From NCBI GenBank assembly GCA_030737835.1, contig CM060851.1, forward strand, positions 5,112,615-5,176,614: a stretch of 64,000 nucleotides of DNA, written 5' to 3'. A program made the position numbers and the translations under genes. Of this stretch, positions 12,781 to 24,096 are shown in pieces. The notes below the pieces were generated by a model that saw only the letters and a program-made list of their open reading frames with translations, was not told the origin of the DNA and did no database searches. The first letter of the stretch is position 1. Every line of letters begins with the position of its first letter. This DNA is from Acorus gramineus (lineage: Eukaryota > Streptophyta > Magnoliopsida > Acorales > Acoraceae).

Positions 12781-15700
12781 ATAATATTAATATTACGCTA
12801 AATTAATCATGAGAATGTTTTTTTAGAGTCCACTCCTCGCCAATTGAAGCATCCGCCACAGGAGATTGATCACCAGAATCCATGTTATGTTGCACGATTA
12901 TAAAATTGATTTTAGACAAAAATTGGGTTAAAAACTGATTTTATAGGAAGCTATATTTCTACAACTTCTCTAAAACTCAAGTTTTATGCACTTTTTCACA
13001 TAAATCTGCCTGTAAATTTTTGCCTCCAGTTTTCTATTTGAAAACGAGTTTGAAAAATATCACTTATTGCAAACTTAAAAGCTGTTCAAACCCATTTTCA
13101 AACTAGACTTAAGACCCCATTTGATAACATGATTGGAAAGCGATTCTGTTTTTAATTAAGTAGAAAGCTCAAACATGTTATTAAACGGGTTTTAAAAGAC
13201 CAGCTTAATTAAAAAATTACTTATAGCTTTTAGTATAAAATAGTTGCTTTTTAAAAAACGCATAAAATACGTTTTTTTTATGAATCAAATCTATTTAAAT
13301 AATTTTATTTAAATTTTTAATTTTATTTTACAACCTTGTTTTTAAATGGGCCTTTAATAGAGTTTGGAGAGTCAGTGTGATTCCATGCACGTTTGGAAGA
13401 CGAAACAGTCCCACCCACTTGAATCCATTTGACTTTTTCGACGACAAGTGATTTAACTGAGGGACCACTGTTAGATAGTGGAAAGTGGAAACTCGTGTAC
13501 AGTGTCGAGAGAAGATGGGATAAAATCATAAAAAGCAGAGATTGGTGTTCCATCACAAAAACCCACAATTCTAAAATCCACTTGAAAGAAGAGTAAAAAT
13601 AAATAAAGGGGAAAATTCAGATAACCCCTTGCAAATAGCTTAAAATCTATATAACTATTTGAATTTATCTAAAATCCATATAACCCCCTGAAACACAGGG
13701 GGTTATTTGGATTTTTTTCATAAATAAATCAACGAACCGAACACGAATAATTTTCAACCAATGAGTTTTTTGTCTCACAGTTTGTTGAGGTTGATTTTTT
13801 TTATTTTATCTTTATTTTTTACACACCCTCTTTTAATTGAAAGAGACATGGATAGGTTGATTTTTATGGTCCGTCTGAAAAATTGACCCCCACTATTTCA
13901 TTGATCATCGACAAAAGAAATGATCAGATGCTAATTGTTTCTTTAGGTGATGCAGACACAAAATGCAAAGCGACCATCAACGCGGAATCTCGACTCCGTT
14001 AGACATTATTTGGCTTACAATGTTTTCTTTTTCTAATTCGGTCTCTTCGCGATCTCATAGGATCATAATTTGTATCCTAAAAATTAAGGCTGCAACTCAG
14101 GTTGATTTTGGTTGGAGTCAACCCAAATTCAACTCGAGATTTAAAATGTTCAACCCTAATGACCCAATCCATCCCGATTTTCAACCCGATGATCTTAACC
14201 CGAACCCAACTTATGATAAAATCGAACAACTCGGACCTAACCCGAGAAACCAGAATATTGATTAGGGTACACAAAACATACACCAATCAAAATCAAAATC
14301 AAAATCAAGCCACTCATAACAATCAAAATACACTCCAGAGGATCACAGATAATTTAAAAAGTAAAATCCAACACAACACAAACAAAAATCCCTTCGATAA
14401 GCTCTAATGAGTGGGAGAACCTGCACAAGACACCGTCGATCTCCACCACACCATCATCGGGCTGAGGGGACAAGCACAACCACAACATGGGGACGGAGGT
14501 GGATGTCCTTGGCACTGTCAAGCTAGCACCACGATGCCATGATAGAGCTAGAGTGTGAGAACCTGACGTGGGGCTTGGGGGGAGAGGGGGGTTTGGGTTC
14601 TGTAGAGGGAATGAAAGGTTGACGATGAAGTGTGCTTTGTCAGGTTATTTGGAGGATTGCAGAGATTATTCAAAGGTTAAGATCGACGTTGGGGTCGAGA
14701 TCGGTACAATGGAGGGCTGGTGGAGGTGGTCTCACATCATCTTGTTGAGTTGTTTGAGGAAAAAAGAGAGAGGTTGGAGGAGATAGAGATACAATTTATG
14801 TTCATTTAGGATAAAAGAAGAAAAAAAAAATAGAAGGGATGGAAGTTGAATGAAAGAACATAAATAAAATATCACCGTTTACTTAGAGATTTAAAAAAAA
14901 TAAAAAAAAATCAAAGCACCTATTGTTATTATAAAAATATCCTTAAAAAATCTTTATTTAATTTTTTTTATATAAATATAAATGAAATGGATGAATTTTT
15001 AACCTTTAAAATTGAAACAATTTATCTCAGAGCCTTCATCCCTTCAAACCAGCAGATGGGGGTAAATTTGAATTACTTCTGGTCGAAAAAGTAAAATTTA
15101 CAAGTTTCTCGTTATCATTGTCAGAAATCCACAAAAAATAAAAAAAACAGTCGTACAGTACTTCCTACACATGAAACACAACCACCCACACCAAACTTGG
15201 ACGGAGAAAGGGATATTGTCACCCCGTACACAACTCCATTCAATGGACCCGAAATAAATGAAATGAATGATTAGATTGTTAGGATAATCAGATTTTAACA
15301 ATTAATATCACCACATGATCTAATAAATATATTAATTATAATTATTATATATAAAAAATTTATTAAAAATATAATATATTTTTAACAATATTTACATAAC
15401 TATCAAATATTAAATTATTTAAAAATTTTCTTTGACAACATAATATTATTATATAAAATATATTTTTTACTAAATTTAATTATTTTAATGAATAATTAAT
15501 TTTCAGTGAATGAAGAATTTGTAAGTTTAGTCAATCCAAATCAACTCTGAAAAATAAAAATGGTTGTTTCAAATAGTGGATTAAAAAAAATATAATCAAA
15601 TTTTCTTTAAAGCGAACTGTGGGCATTTTCTATTTTAAAAAATTTCAAAATAGGTAATGTTCAGATTGAAGGTGAGAAATAACATATTAAAGAAAGATAT

Positions 15701-16017
15701 TGAAAAATATAGAAATCGCACATGGACGGTAAAGGTGTAGAAAAGGTTTCTACCTCTCCTCTCCCGACGCAAAGTCTCATTGAGCTAGATCCCAGTGTGA
15801 AATTGATTTTCATCAAAATTTTATACATTAGTGTTTTGAGTGTGAATCACGGTCTAAAGGTTGAACCAATACAACCAGTTAAGTCGGATCGATTTTTAAA
15901 ACACAACGTTTTTGAGAGTTCAGATCTAGTCAAGTTTGACTTTGATCAGTCTATCTATATTGAATTGCATAGTCTATGAAATAATTGAATTGTGCAGCTA
16001 ATTATTTGGTATATGTG
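12781..16017. other. intergenic, AT-rich, transposon debris
   Basis: No gene could be supported. 14100-14270 has CCCGA/ACCCG-rich sequence typical of decayed hAT ends, and 13620-13720 has an inverted CCCCTG/CAGGGG segment. The remainder is AT-rich with homopolymer runs. Open frames at 13963-14407 and 14568-14786 show no protein motif. Confidence 0.45.
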
Positions 16018-16779
16018 CAAGGGTGGATCCAGGACATTATTCTGGGATGGGCTAAGTTTTATTCTTATATTTAAAAAATAAGTGTTTTAACTTTTTATTA
16101 AACTAAATAAACTAATGTTTAAAATAGATGAAAAATTCATTCAATGCAAAATCAAAATGACAATGATATATACAAAAAATATAATAAAATATTATTTGAG
16201 TTTATTTTATTTTATTTTGTATAGAGACCAACAGTCCCAACTCCCAACTATACAACTAGACTCAACATGTATGGTCCTTTTAAGTCTTTTATAATGAAAT
16301 GTTATTTGAATTCGTTGAGTATATATGATGTTTGCATCATTATTTTCAATAAATTCTCTTTTATAATTTATGATAATATTTGAAATTGTTAGAATTTATC
16401 TATATATTCAAAGATATAAATTGTTGGGATAAAGTGTGTTGAGATTTGATTTATTAAAGAGAGTTGATTTATTAATTAAAATAAGATTTAGTTTTTTTTA
16501 TTATTTTTTTAAATCAAAACAATATATCATCAATTATAAATTATTTAAGATCATGATTAAAATTTATGGTCTATTAATTTAGTGACTCTATTTAAATTCA
16601 TTATATTCTATATGAGAAGTTATATTTTATGTTTTATTTTTACATTAAATCAGATTAATATACTAGATTTAAGGTTTTTACAAATAAAATAAAATCATAT
16701 TTATTATAAAATAGAACATATATATAATTAAAAAAAATTAAAAGCTAGGCGGCCCGGCCAACTAATACATCCGCCCCTG
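16018..16779. mobile_element. non-autonomous hAT element with near-perfect 8-bp TSD
   Basis: The left end CAAGGGTGGATCCAGGACAT and the right end, whose complement begins CAGGGGCGGATG, match the CAGGGGCGGATCCAGG terminus of Tip100-like plant hAT transposons. The flanks TATATGTG (16010-16017) and TATATGTA (16780-16787) form a target duplication with one mismatch. The left inner sequence (GGGATGGGCTAAG) and right inner sequence (GGCGGCCCGGCCAAC) are also typical of this family. The 762-bp interior is AT-rich and has no transposase. Confidence 0.75.
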
Positions 16780-17390
16780 TATATGTATCACTCCATGAGA
16801 TATTGATAGTCCTAAACAAATATGAATATGAATAGAAGAATGACACTTGTAATTAAAAATTAATCATGCTGTTTAATTCCTAATCTTACGTAGTTTTAAT
16901 TGATAAGACTGCATTTCGATATTCAATTGGACTGACTTAAAACAATCTGACGAAATCTGACGGCATCCGGACTTTGCTTTTGATGGCCCAACGTCAGCAA
17001 GGGAGGGTGATTTTGGGGGTGGTGATATCATACCCACGAAAGGGGTCAAAAAGTCTTCTTCTCTTGAAAAAAAAGCAACTCGTTTTGGTTCGAAGACGTC
17101 TCAATCAGATCGTGTTCTCCACGGCCCCATTGTGCCATTCGATGTTTCTCTCACAGAGGTGGCTTTTCTTCCCTGAAAAATCAAGTTTTTAATGTCTGTC
17201 ATTCTGTTTTTATTTCTTTTACGATCTGGGCTTTGACTGTTTTGATTGAAAATCAGTTTTTTCAAAGTGGGTTTTATTTATTCTCAATCACTATTGATGT
17301 ATGTGTGTTTAAATTTTTTTTTTTTATAAATATGGGTTTGGCCTGATTTGATCGATTGGTCAGTTGAAAATCGAAGGAAGGGTTGAGGAG
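16780..17390. other. upstream region and 5' leader of bHLH gene
   Basis: Promoter-proximal region of the plus-strand bHLH gene. CT-rich leader-like sequence occurs around 17050-17180. No TATA box can be assigned with confidence. Confidence 0.4.
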
Positions 17391-20300
17391 ATGAATTACG
17401 GGCAGAGCAACGACGGCGGGGACTGGCTCCTCGATTACGGGCTCGTGCAGGACGTCCGATCCGCCGATCTGATCTGGGTTTCTAATGTAATCGATGATGA
17501 GACGGTCTCCAGGTGAAAGCCCGCATACGATTCTTATTTTTTTTCATTTTGAATGGAATTTTTTTTAATGGATTTTTTTTTTTTTGGATTTGGATTTTTG
17601 GATGAGTATGGATCCGGTGAGGCCTGGATACCATCAATATACTTTGTTATATTATGTCAATCATGTACACTGTTACACATCTAAGTATGCTATTAAATTT
17701 TGTAAGATATTGTACTGTCTCTTTTGTTTTATTTTTAGGGAAATTATTCTATTTATTTTTTAGTCTCTTATTTTCTTAGGTCTCTTTTATAGCATATGAA
17801 AAAAAACCCCAAGTTGATAGTTATATTATTTGTAGGTCTTTCCTTTCAACTACGGTGCATATGTGCAGGTTATGTAGAACATGGAGGAATAATATCTTAC
17901 AAAATTTAATAGCATTCTTAGATGTGTAACGGTGTACATGATTGACATGATATACACAAGGATAATGTTACATACAACCCACTTTTCAGCCCCAATTCCA
18001 ATATACATATGTTTTGAATTTTTTAAAAATAGTATACCTCATCCAATGAGATACATGCTTAATGCTTTTATAAACAAATGAAACATATACTCTAATGAAT
18101 TGCATTGATGCATTTATAGAAAATGTTAAAAATTTCTATCGGTACATATACCTCGTTAATGTGAGTATATACTTTGTTAATTTTCTATTGACACATATAA
18201 AACTGGAATTGGAGTTGGAAAAAAAACTGGGTGTAACAGCTGAATCACAGTGTATAAGTTAATAAGATATACAAAGTGCATAACAATGTACAAAGGAATC
18301 TAAAACAAGATAAATAATGGAAAAGAGACAGAAGAACACATTAACTTGGAGATGCTTTCATGTGCTAAAAAAGTCCAGAAATTTTAATGATTAAGAGATT
18401 GAAAAAAAATACTTGGAATTAATTTTCACTTTATTTTTCCTCGTTAACTTTTTACCTATTAATAGGAGTTAGTCTCTAAATCTAGGACCTTTACTGTCAA
18501 GAGGCGGTGCAGTTCACATATTGGAATTTATTTGACTGGTTTGAAAATTCCTAATGATAGGGGTCCACCTGGCCTCAAAACCCAAATCAATTCATACTCT
18601 ATTTCGATTTTTAAGAATGTAGTACAACACAGCTCTTTGTTTCCCAGTCTGTTGTACCCTTTTGTTTTTAACTATAATATAAATTTAAAAGGCACGTGAT
18701 ATGATATATGAATTCTTGACACTTTAGGCTCTTAATTTGGAATTGAAATTCACAAGCACATATGATTATCAGGTTATGATAATCAAAATATACATTAATT
18801 TCATCCAATCTATTCTGAATAACCGGTCATCAATAGCTAGAGCACCATGATTCGGGTTTGGATATTCCAAGTGAATGTTGTATTTTTGGACTATAAACAT
18901 TCATATTTTGTTTGCAGTGCGGTTCTTGGGTTTGAAGTTTCACACGAGGAAGATAACTGCCTTGAAAATGCTTGCTCTCGGAAACGGTATGTTGCATTGA
19001 CCATAAGTTATGTTTATTCATTTATTGTGTGCACCATACCATGCCATGCTTTTATATATCATGTGTGCACTTTTTTTATGGGTTAATTCAGACTAGTGAG
19101 CTCTGTTTTGGTACTTTAAGCAATTTCCGTTTTGTATTGAAATAGATTATATTGATCAGTAGTACTATAAATATGTTTTTGTTATGTTGGATATCTTCAT
19201 CAAAAGTAGCATTTGTCTCTTCCTCTTTATGGAGGATTCTGTGACGGTATGAGAGATCCTACTCCTTTTTTTCCCTGAAGTCAACAGCGTGCTATAAATG
19301 ATTATGTGCAAGAGATGGTTTTTAGCTTACAAATACAGAGATCCAGTATTCAAGTATGCCATCAATGTTAAAGTTAATGTTTACGTACAAGGTACAACTT
19401 AGATATCCAGTCTTTCATACTCATGCTGCCATGCAGCAGGTGAACTACTACTCTGTCAACACCTGTGATGAATCATTGAATTGGAACACAAATGTAATGA
19501 ATGAAATATTAATGAAAACAATGGACTATTATGAGAGGGTTTGAAGAATGGGGCCATTCACATTGATGTCATCAAATTTTGTCAGGGCCATGGTGATCCC
19601 TTTCATTTGCATGGATGAACTTGGATATTATGTGCCTTTGGAATGGAAAGTTTTTAGAATATATAATATCTTTTCACCGGGATTAAGTATACTTTTGGTC
19701 TTGTGGCACTAAGGGGCCAAATTTAATTCTTGAATTGGATCACAATGGGTTTGTTTTGGACCATCTTTTTTTTTTTTTTACTAGAAACTGGACCTGTATA
19801 GCAGTCTTCGTGATTAATCCGATTATGATAGTAGAAATCCATATTATGCAAAGTTTCTTGCCAAATTCAGCTGGTTAATGATCAATAGCTGTTTTACAGA
19901 ACCCGGCCAGAATCCTGTGCAGCACCAGGTACCAAAGCATGTCGTGAAAAGATGCGAAGAGATAGGCTTAATGACAGGCAGGCCCATATATCTTTCCTCT
20001 TCTAGATGAATGTAAAAATTATTCTTTCTTGAACAAGATAATTTGAAATGATTTGATGTGATTATATATTTGATTCCATATTGATTTTTCAAGTTCACTA
20101 TTTTTCAGGTTTATAGAACTCTGCTCTATTCTGGAACCTGGGAGACCTCCAAAGACTGACAAAATTGCCATTCTGAGTGATGCAGTTCGTCTTCTGAACC
20201 AGCTCCGCCTCGAAGCAAAGAAACTTAAAGAAATGAATGATGCGCTTCAGGACTCGATAAAGAATCTCAAGGTGACTTACTTTGCTTTTGTTAGTTTGAA

Positions 20301-21246
20301 TTCCGAGGGCATCTCTGTTGTTATATATTGACATCGAAGCTGCGGCATATTTTGGATTCTTCCTAATTAATGTATTCTTGTACAATCACATATTAAATAA
20401 TCCACGAGTTTTATTTCCCAGTCACAACGAGTCACCCAAAGGTAGAATTCATTTACAAATGGAAAAATTGTTTTCTAGATCTCTTAGAAAAGAGAGAATA
20501 CAAGAGAGAAGATCTAGCACCCCATCATCTTCTTTAACAGGCTTAGAAGTATGGCTATTCCATATCCTATATATATTGATTTTATCCTTATTAAATCTTA
20601 TCCTTTTAGCAAGAGTAAGACTTGAACCTAGGACCCCCTCAGTGAAAAGGGGAAAAGGGGAGTACTTAAACGGTTAAACCAACCTGCCAATAGGTGGTTT
20701 GATTTCTGTTTACACTTGCTTCACCTCAGGTAGCATCAGTTTGAAGAATAGCTTGTCACTTCAAACTGCTTGGAAAATTAGATACCCATGAAGCATATTT
20801 TTGTTACATTCATGAAAAGCTCCTTGTTTATAACTAAAATGTTTTTTCTTAAAAAACTGGGACCACTTGGGATGTTTGGTAACAAGTTTGGGTTAAGCAT
20901 GATTTTTGTAAATGCATAATCATCCAAATGATTTTCCAAATGCTATCTTAGTTTGACTCAGTTTGATAATTGGGTTTTCATGCAGGCGGAGAAAGTGGAA
21001 CTTAGGGACGAGAAGGTAAGCTTGAAGGCGGAGAAGGAGAAGATAGAGCAGTTGCTAAGGGGTATGAGCATCTCTGCGCCCCCTTTCATTCCTCACCCAG
21101 CAACGGCCTTCCATGCATCCCCTTTCACCGCTGGCACCAAGGCCATCACATACCCAAACTACGTTCCCATGCCGATGTGGCAATGGATTCCACAGACAGC
21201 CCTCGACACCACCCAGGATCACGTGCTCAGGCCTCCGGTCGCTTAG
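17391..21246 (+). CDS. subgroup IVc bHLH transcription factor (ILR3/bHLH104/bHLH115-like), 5 exons
   Basis: Predicted nuclear DNA-binding factor. Exons: 17391-17512, 18918-18986, 19900-19977, 20109-20271, 20986-21246, totalling 693 nt (230 aa). The bHLH domain spans about residues 76-123: basic region KACREKMRRDRLNDR with Glu80 and Arg84 in the usual DNA-contact positions, then a PPKTDKIAIL loop/helix-2 start and DAVRLLNQLR. A heptad leucine-rich coiled coil follows (about 124-170). The C-terminus DTTQDHVLRPPVA is the conserved tail of subgroup IVc. In Arabidopsis this subgroup (bHLH34, 104, 105/ILR3, 115) activates iron-deficiency genes, and its tail region is implicated in binding BRUTUS-type E3 ligases. 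The exact orthologue cannot be set here. Intron 3 has a GC donor (19978) and acceptor AG at 20107-20108; no GT alternative preserves RLNDR-FIEL. Intron 1 (1.4 kb) carries two inverted-repeat insertions. Confidence 0.9.
17651..17952. repeat. inverted-repeat MITE in bHLH intron 1
   Basis: Arms of about 60 bp at 17651-17711 and 17891-17952 are reverse complements with only a few mismatches. For example, TGTCAATCATGTACAC on the left faces GTGTACATGATTGACA on the right. The loop is about 180 bp. Stem-loop structure and lack of coding sequence fit a foldback MITE. No clear target duplication was found. Confidence 0.7.
17966..18240. repeat. dispersed inverted-end repeat in bHLH intron 1
   Basis: The left end has TGTTACATACAACCC...CCCCAATTCCA and the right end TGGAATTGGAGTTGG...GGGTGTAACA, so the termini are inverted. 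The interior (ATACCTCATCCAATGAGATACATGCTT) has close relatives at about 44872-45115 and inside the hAT element near 46400-46600. Boundaries are approximate. Confidence 0.5.
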
Positions 21247-22042
21247 GCTCAATTAAATATACATTGTTAGTTGAAATCGTGTTATTGTCCATCTTGCCAA
21301 ATCGTGGTTGAAGACGGTTTGGTGTGCAGGTTTGTGTGGATGAATTTGTAAATGCTTGTTGAAGCTCTATGTCTTGATGATGTTTGTAGTCCAACTTTGC
21401 ATTCCATCTGGTGTGTGTGTGAGTCCAGCTTCACATATTCAAGAATTATGAATTGTGAAAAGGTGAACGTTGTGTTGTATGATCAATGTAACCAGATTAA
21501 TTCTGATTCCAACTGTGTTAATTGAGAATGATATAATTAATAAAAGCGTTGTGTGATCAATGTAACTAAATTACTTCTGATTCTAATTGTGTCATTACTG
21601 GAGAATGATGTTTATGGAAGCATTAATTATCAGTGTAACTAAGCTTCTGATTCCAATTGTGGTGTTATTGAAGAATGATATTCATGAATGATCGATGTAT
21701 ACTCAAATCACATTTTCAGCTCTGTTTGTAGTTTAGAGGCGGCGGTTTCTCAGTGGACTACTTGACTATACACTCTACTAGTAGAATATTGCAGTATATA
21801 CTATATTAATGAAGTGTATATTTGATTAAAAAAATTTGAATTTTTTTCAACTTGCAGAAGGGCAAGTATGGATTACCTGGAATTTAACAGTGTCCCTTAA
21901 CACAAGGCTGTGTCAGATCAATGTAATCGTGTTAACTTCTGATCCCAATGGTGTTTTAATTGAATATGATTGTTCATGAAATTATCATTGTAATTAGAGT
22001 TGATTAAGATATATAATATAAAAGCGGCCCTTTAACAACAAA
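21247..22042. other. bHLH 3' flank
   Basis: 3' UTR and downstream spacer of the bHLH gene. A motif of the form 'tgatcaatgtaac...ttctgattcca...tgtgtta' recurs about five times between 21480 and 21970, which looks like a degenerate local repeat with a period of roughly 60-100 bp. No coding region is seen. Confidence 0.5.
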
Positions 22043-22116
22043 GTCTGGGTGGTGTAGTCGGTTATCACGCTAGTCTCACACACTAGAGGTCCCCGGTTCG
22101 AACCCGGGCTCAGACA
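22043..22116 (+). tRNA. tRNA-Val (anticodon CAC)
   Basis: A 74-nt cloverleaf. Acceptor strand GTCTGGG pairs with CTCAGAC (one G-T pair) plus discriminator A. The D-arm carries an A-box-like TGGTGTAGTCGG. The anticodon stem CTAGT/ACTAG encloses the loop CTCACAC, giving anticodon CAC (valine). The T arm is CCCGG-TTCGAAC-CCGGG with a perfect B box. There is no intron and no encoded CCA, as in nuclear tRNA genes. All stems pair, so it is probably functional. A decayed relative lies at 34346. Confidence 0.95.
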
Positions 22117-22315
22117 TATAAGCTTACACGTTCACAATAATGGCCAGTTTAGTAATTTACGGGACCCTAAACTTTTTATATTACACCAGCCATACTCTTT
22201 TTTTTAAAAAAAGAGTTGTATTTGTCCAAAAGGTCCAGAATAAAAATAATATGTTTTGAATATTTCTTTTTTTTTAGAAAATATTTCAAATGGTCCTCTA
22301 TCTTACTTTATTTTT

Positions 22316-22592
22316 GGGTTTTTTAGTTTTCAATCCCTGTAAACATAGTTATTTATGGATCGATCCCTCACTTCTTCATATTTTGGTTTTAATCCCTAGA
22401 TTTAAATGATATATTCATTTTTAGTCCCTCCTAGGGACTAAAAACATAATCAAATAATTTAGCGATAGGTCCCTTCGAGGGACTAAAAAGGAACATATCC
22501 TTTAAATTTGGGGACTAAAACCAAAATATGAAGAATTGAAAGATCGATCACTAAATCTTATGGTTTATGGAGACTGAAAAATAAAAATCCCT
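22316..22592. repeat. long foldback (Mutator-type GGGACTAAA MITE)
   Basis: Two arms of about 115-120 bp meet around 22432-22440. The left arm reads GGGTTTTTTAG... through CATATTTTGGTTTTAATCCC to TTTTTAGTCCCTC. The right arm is its reverse complement at an estimated 75-80% identity (GGGACTAAAACCAAAATATG). The GGGACTAAA signature is common in plant Mutator-like foldback MITEs. A transcript would form a long hairpin. Confidence 0.7.
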
Positions 22593-22955
22593 TTTTTTTT
22601 TAAGAGAGATTTATTGTCATCGGTCCATAATGTAAAAGATGGAAATGTTTATAATGGTTTCAAAATTTGTCAGAACATCTCCAATGCTACCGGAGTTGGA
22701 GACTCCTAAGTTATATTTGAAAAGGATATAAAAAAAATGGACTCCAATGAACTCTCTACATTTAACATTTAGTAATTTCACTCCTATATTTAGGAGTGAA
22801 ATTTAGCTTCTAAAGGTATGAGTTTTACATCACAATTTAGAAATTAAAATGCTCTCAATAACTTTTTTGAGAGACCAACAAAGAATTTTTTTTACTAACA
22901 TTAAATAAATACTCCCAGTGGTCCTCACATCATATTTTATTAATAAAAAAATTAA

Positions 22956-23617
22956 AGGTTAAAGACATTTGAGTATCTGTAAACATCAACAAATCCATAT
23001 AAGTCTTTACAAACTTGGAGTCAGACATACATGTCCTTCAAACTTTTATGGTGGATTAATTTAATCCATATATTAACTTTTTTATCCAATTTAATAATAT
23101 ATTCTCATAACATTCCATCTGTGTGAAATTAAACACTCATATAAATAACTGAAAGAATAGAAAAACACATATATATCCTTTAAATGACCATTTGCCATTA
23201 ATCAAACTCATTTTCACTTTTTTTTTCTTTTACATATTTTGACTTTATTGTTGCGTACTACTCCATTATTATTATTTTTTGTTTCTTTTTTAAACAATTA
23301 TAATTATGAAGATGATTTTGTTTATGTATTATATTTATTATACTATAGATATTACTTATATTTTTATTTTATATTTTGATGAAGTGATTACACAAGTTAA
23401 AAAGTTCATATTAATTACCACATTGTGTATTGTGGATGATATAATAGTAAAATCACGCCTAATGTGAATTTTAACCATGATATGTTAAAGAATGATTTAA
23501 CAGTAGGAATGTATTAGATATTTACTGTGTTTCTAGAGATGTAATTGTCCTGCTCTAAGTTTATAAAGACTTATATGAATTTATAGATATTTATAGAGAC
23601 TCAAACGTCTTTAATCG
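22956..23617. mobile_element. Mutator-like MITE with possible 9-bp TSD
   Basis: Terminal inverted repeats of about 75 bp. The left has TTAAAGACATTTGAGTATCT; the complement of the right has TTAAAGACGTTTGAGTCTCT. Both continue with 'catataagtcttta'. The 9-mer AAAAATTAA flanks both sides (22947-22955, 23618-23626), the duplication length of Mutator elements, though such an A/T-rich 9-mer could recur by chance. The 662-bp interior has no coding capacity. Confidence 0.6.
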
Positions 23618-23626
23618 AAAAATTAA

Positions 23627-24096
23627 ATAGGGAGTCACTGAAGGAGCCAGGTCGGAAAATACACACTTTAAATGGTCTCCCATCTTCATTGAATCCAGGA
23701 TGCAAGGAATTTTTAGAGAGTTTAAAATGCTCACACTCCCTGCTTTTTGATAAAGTCATGGGACTTTCTATACATTTTCACAATAATGGCAAGTTTAGCA
23801 ATTTATTCAATAAATCGAGGACACTTCAGTGAATTGAAACATACAACACGGCACGCGAACGACAACTCGACAAGCCTTTGCCTATTCCTGATTTCCTTCA
23901 GAGGAAAACACAGCCATCAAAACCAAAGGCACGCTTTCATTTATCAAATACGAACAGTCGTTGTTCTTTCAATCTTTCTCCATATTTTTTTTCACAAATT
24001 CTTTTTTCGAATATCAAAAGCTCCTCCGTCCAAAAGAGCATCATCTAGGGTTTCCTTCCCCGGATCTCCTGATTCAGAAACCTAGTATTCCGCGCC
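23627..24096. other. PRA1A upstream region and 5' leader
   Basis: Spacer and presumed promoter/5' UTR of the plus-strand PRA1A gene. No TATA element is assignable with confidence. A pyrimidine-rich leader (23960-24060) precedes the ATG. Confidence 0.4.

Noticed and set aside
14102-14407. 101-codon frame rich in Asn/Gln/Thr
   Set aside because: Derived from CCCGA/AATCAA repeat sequence of a decayed transposon; no protein family recognised.
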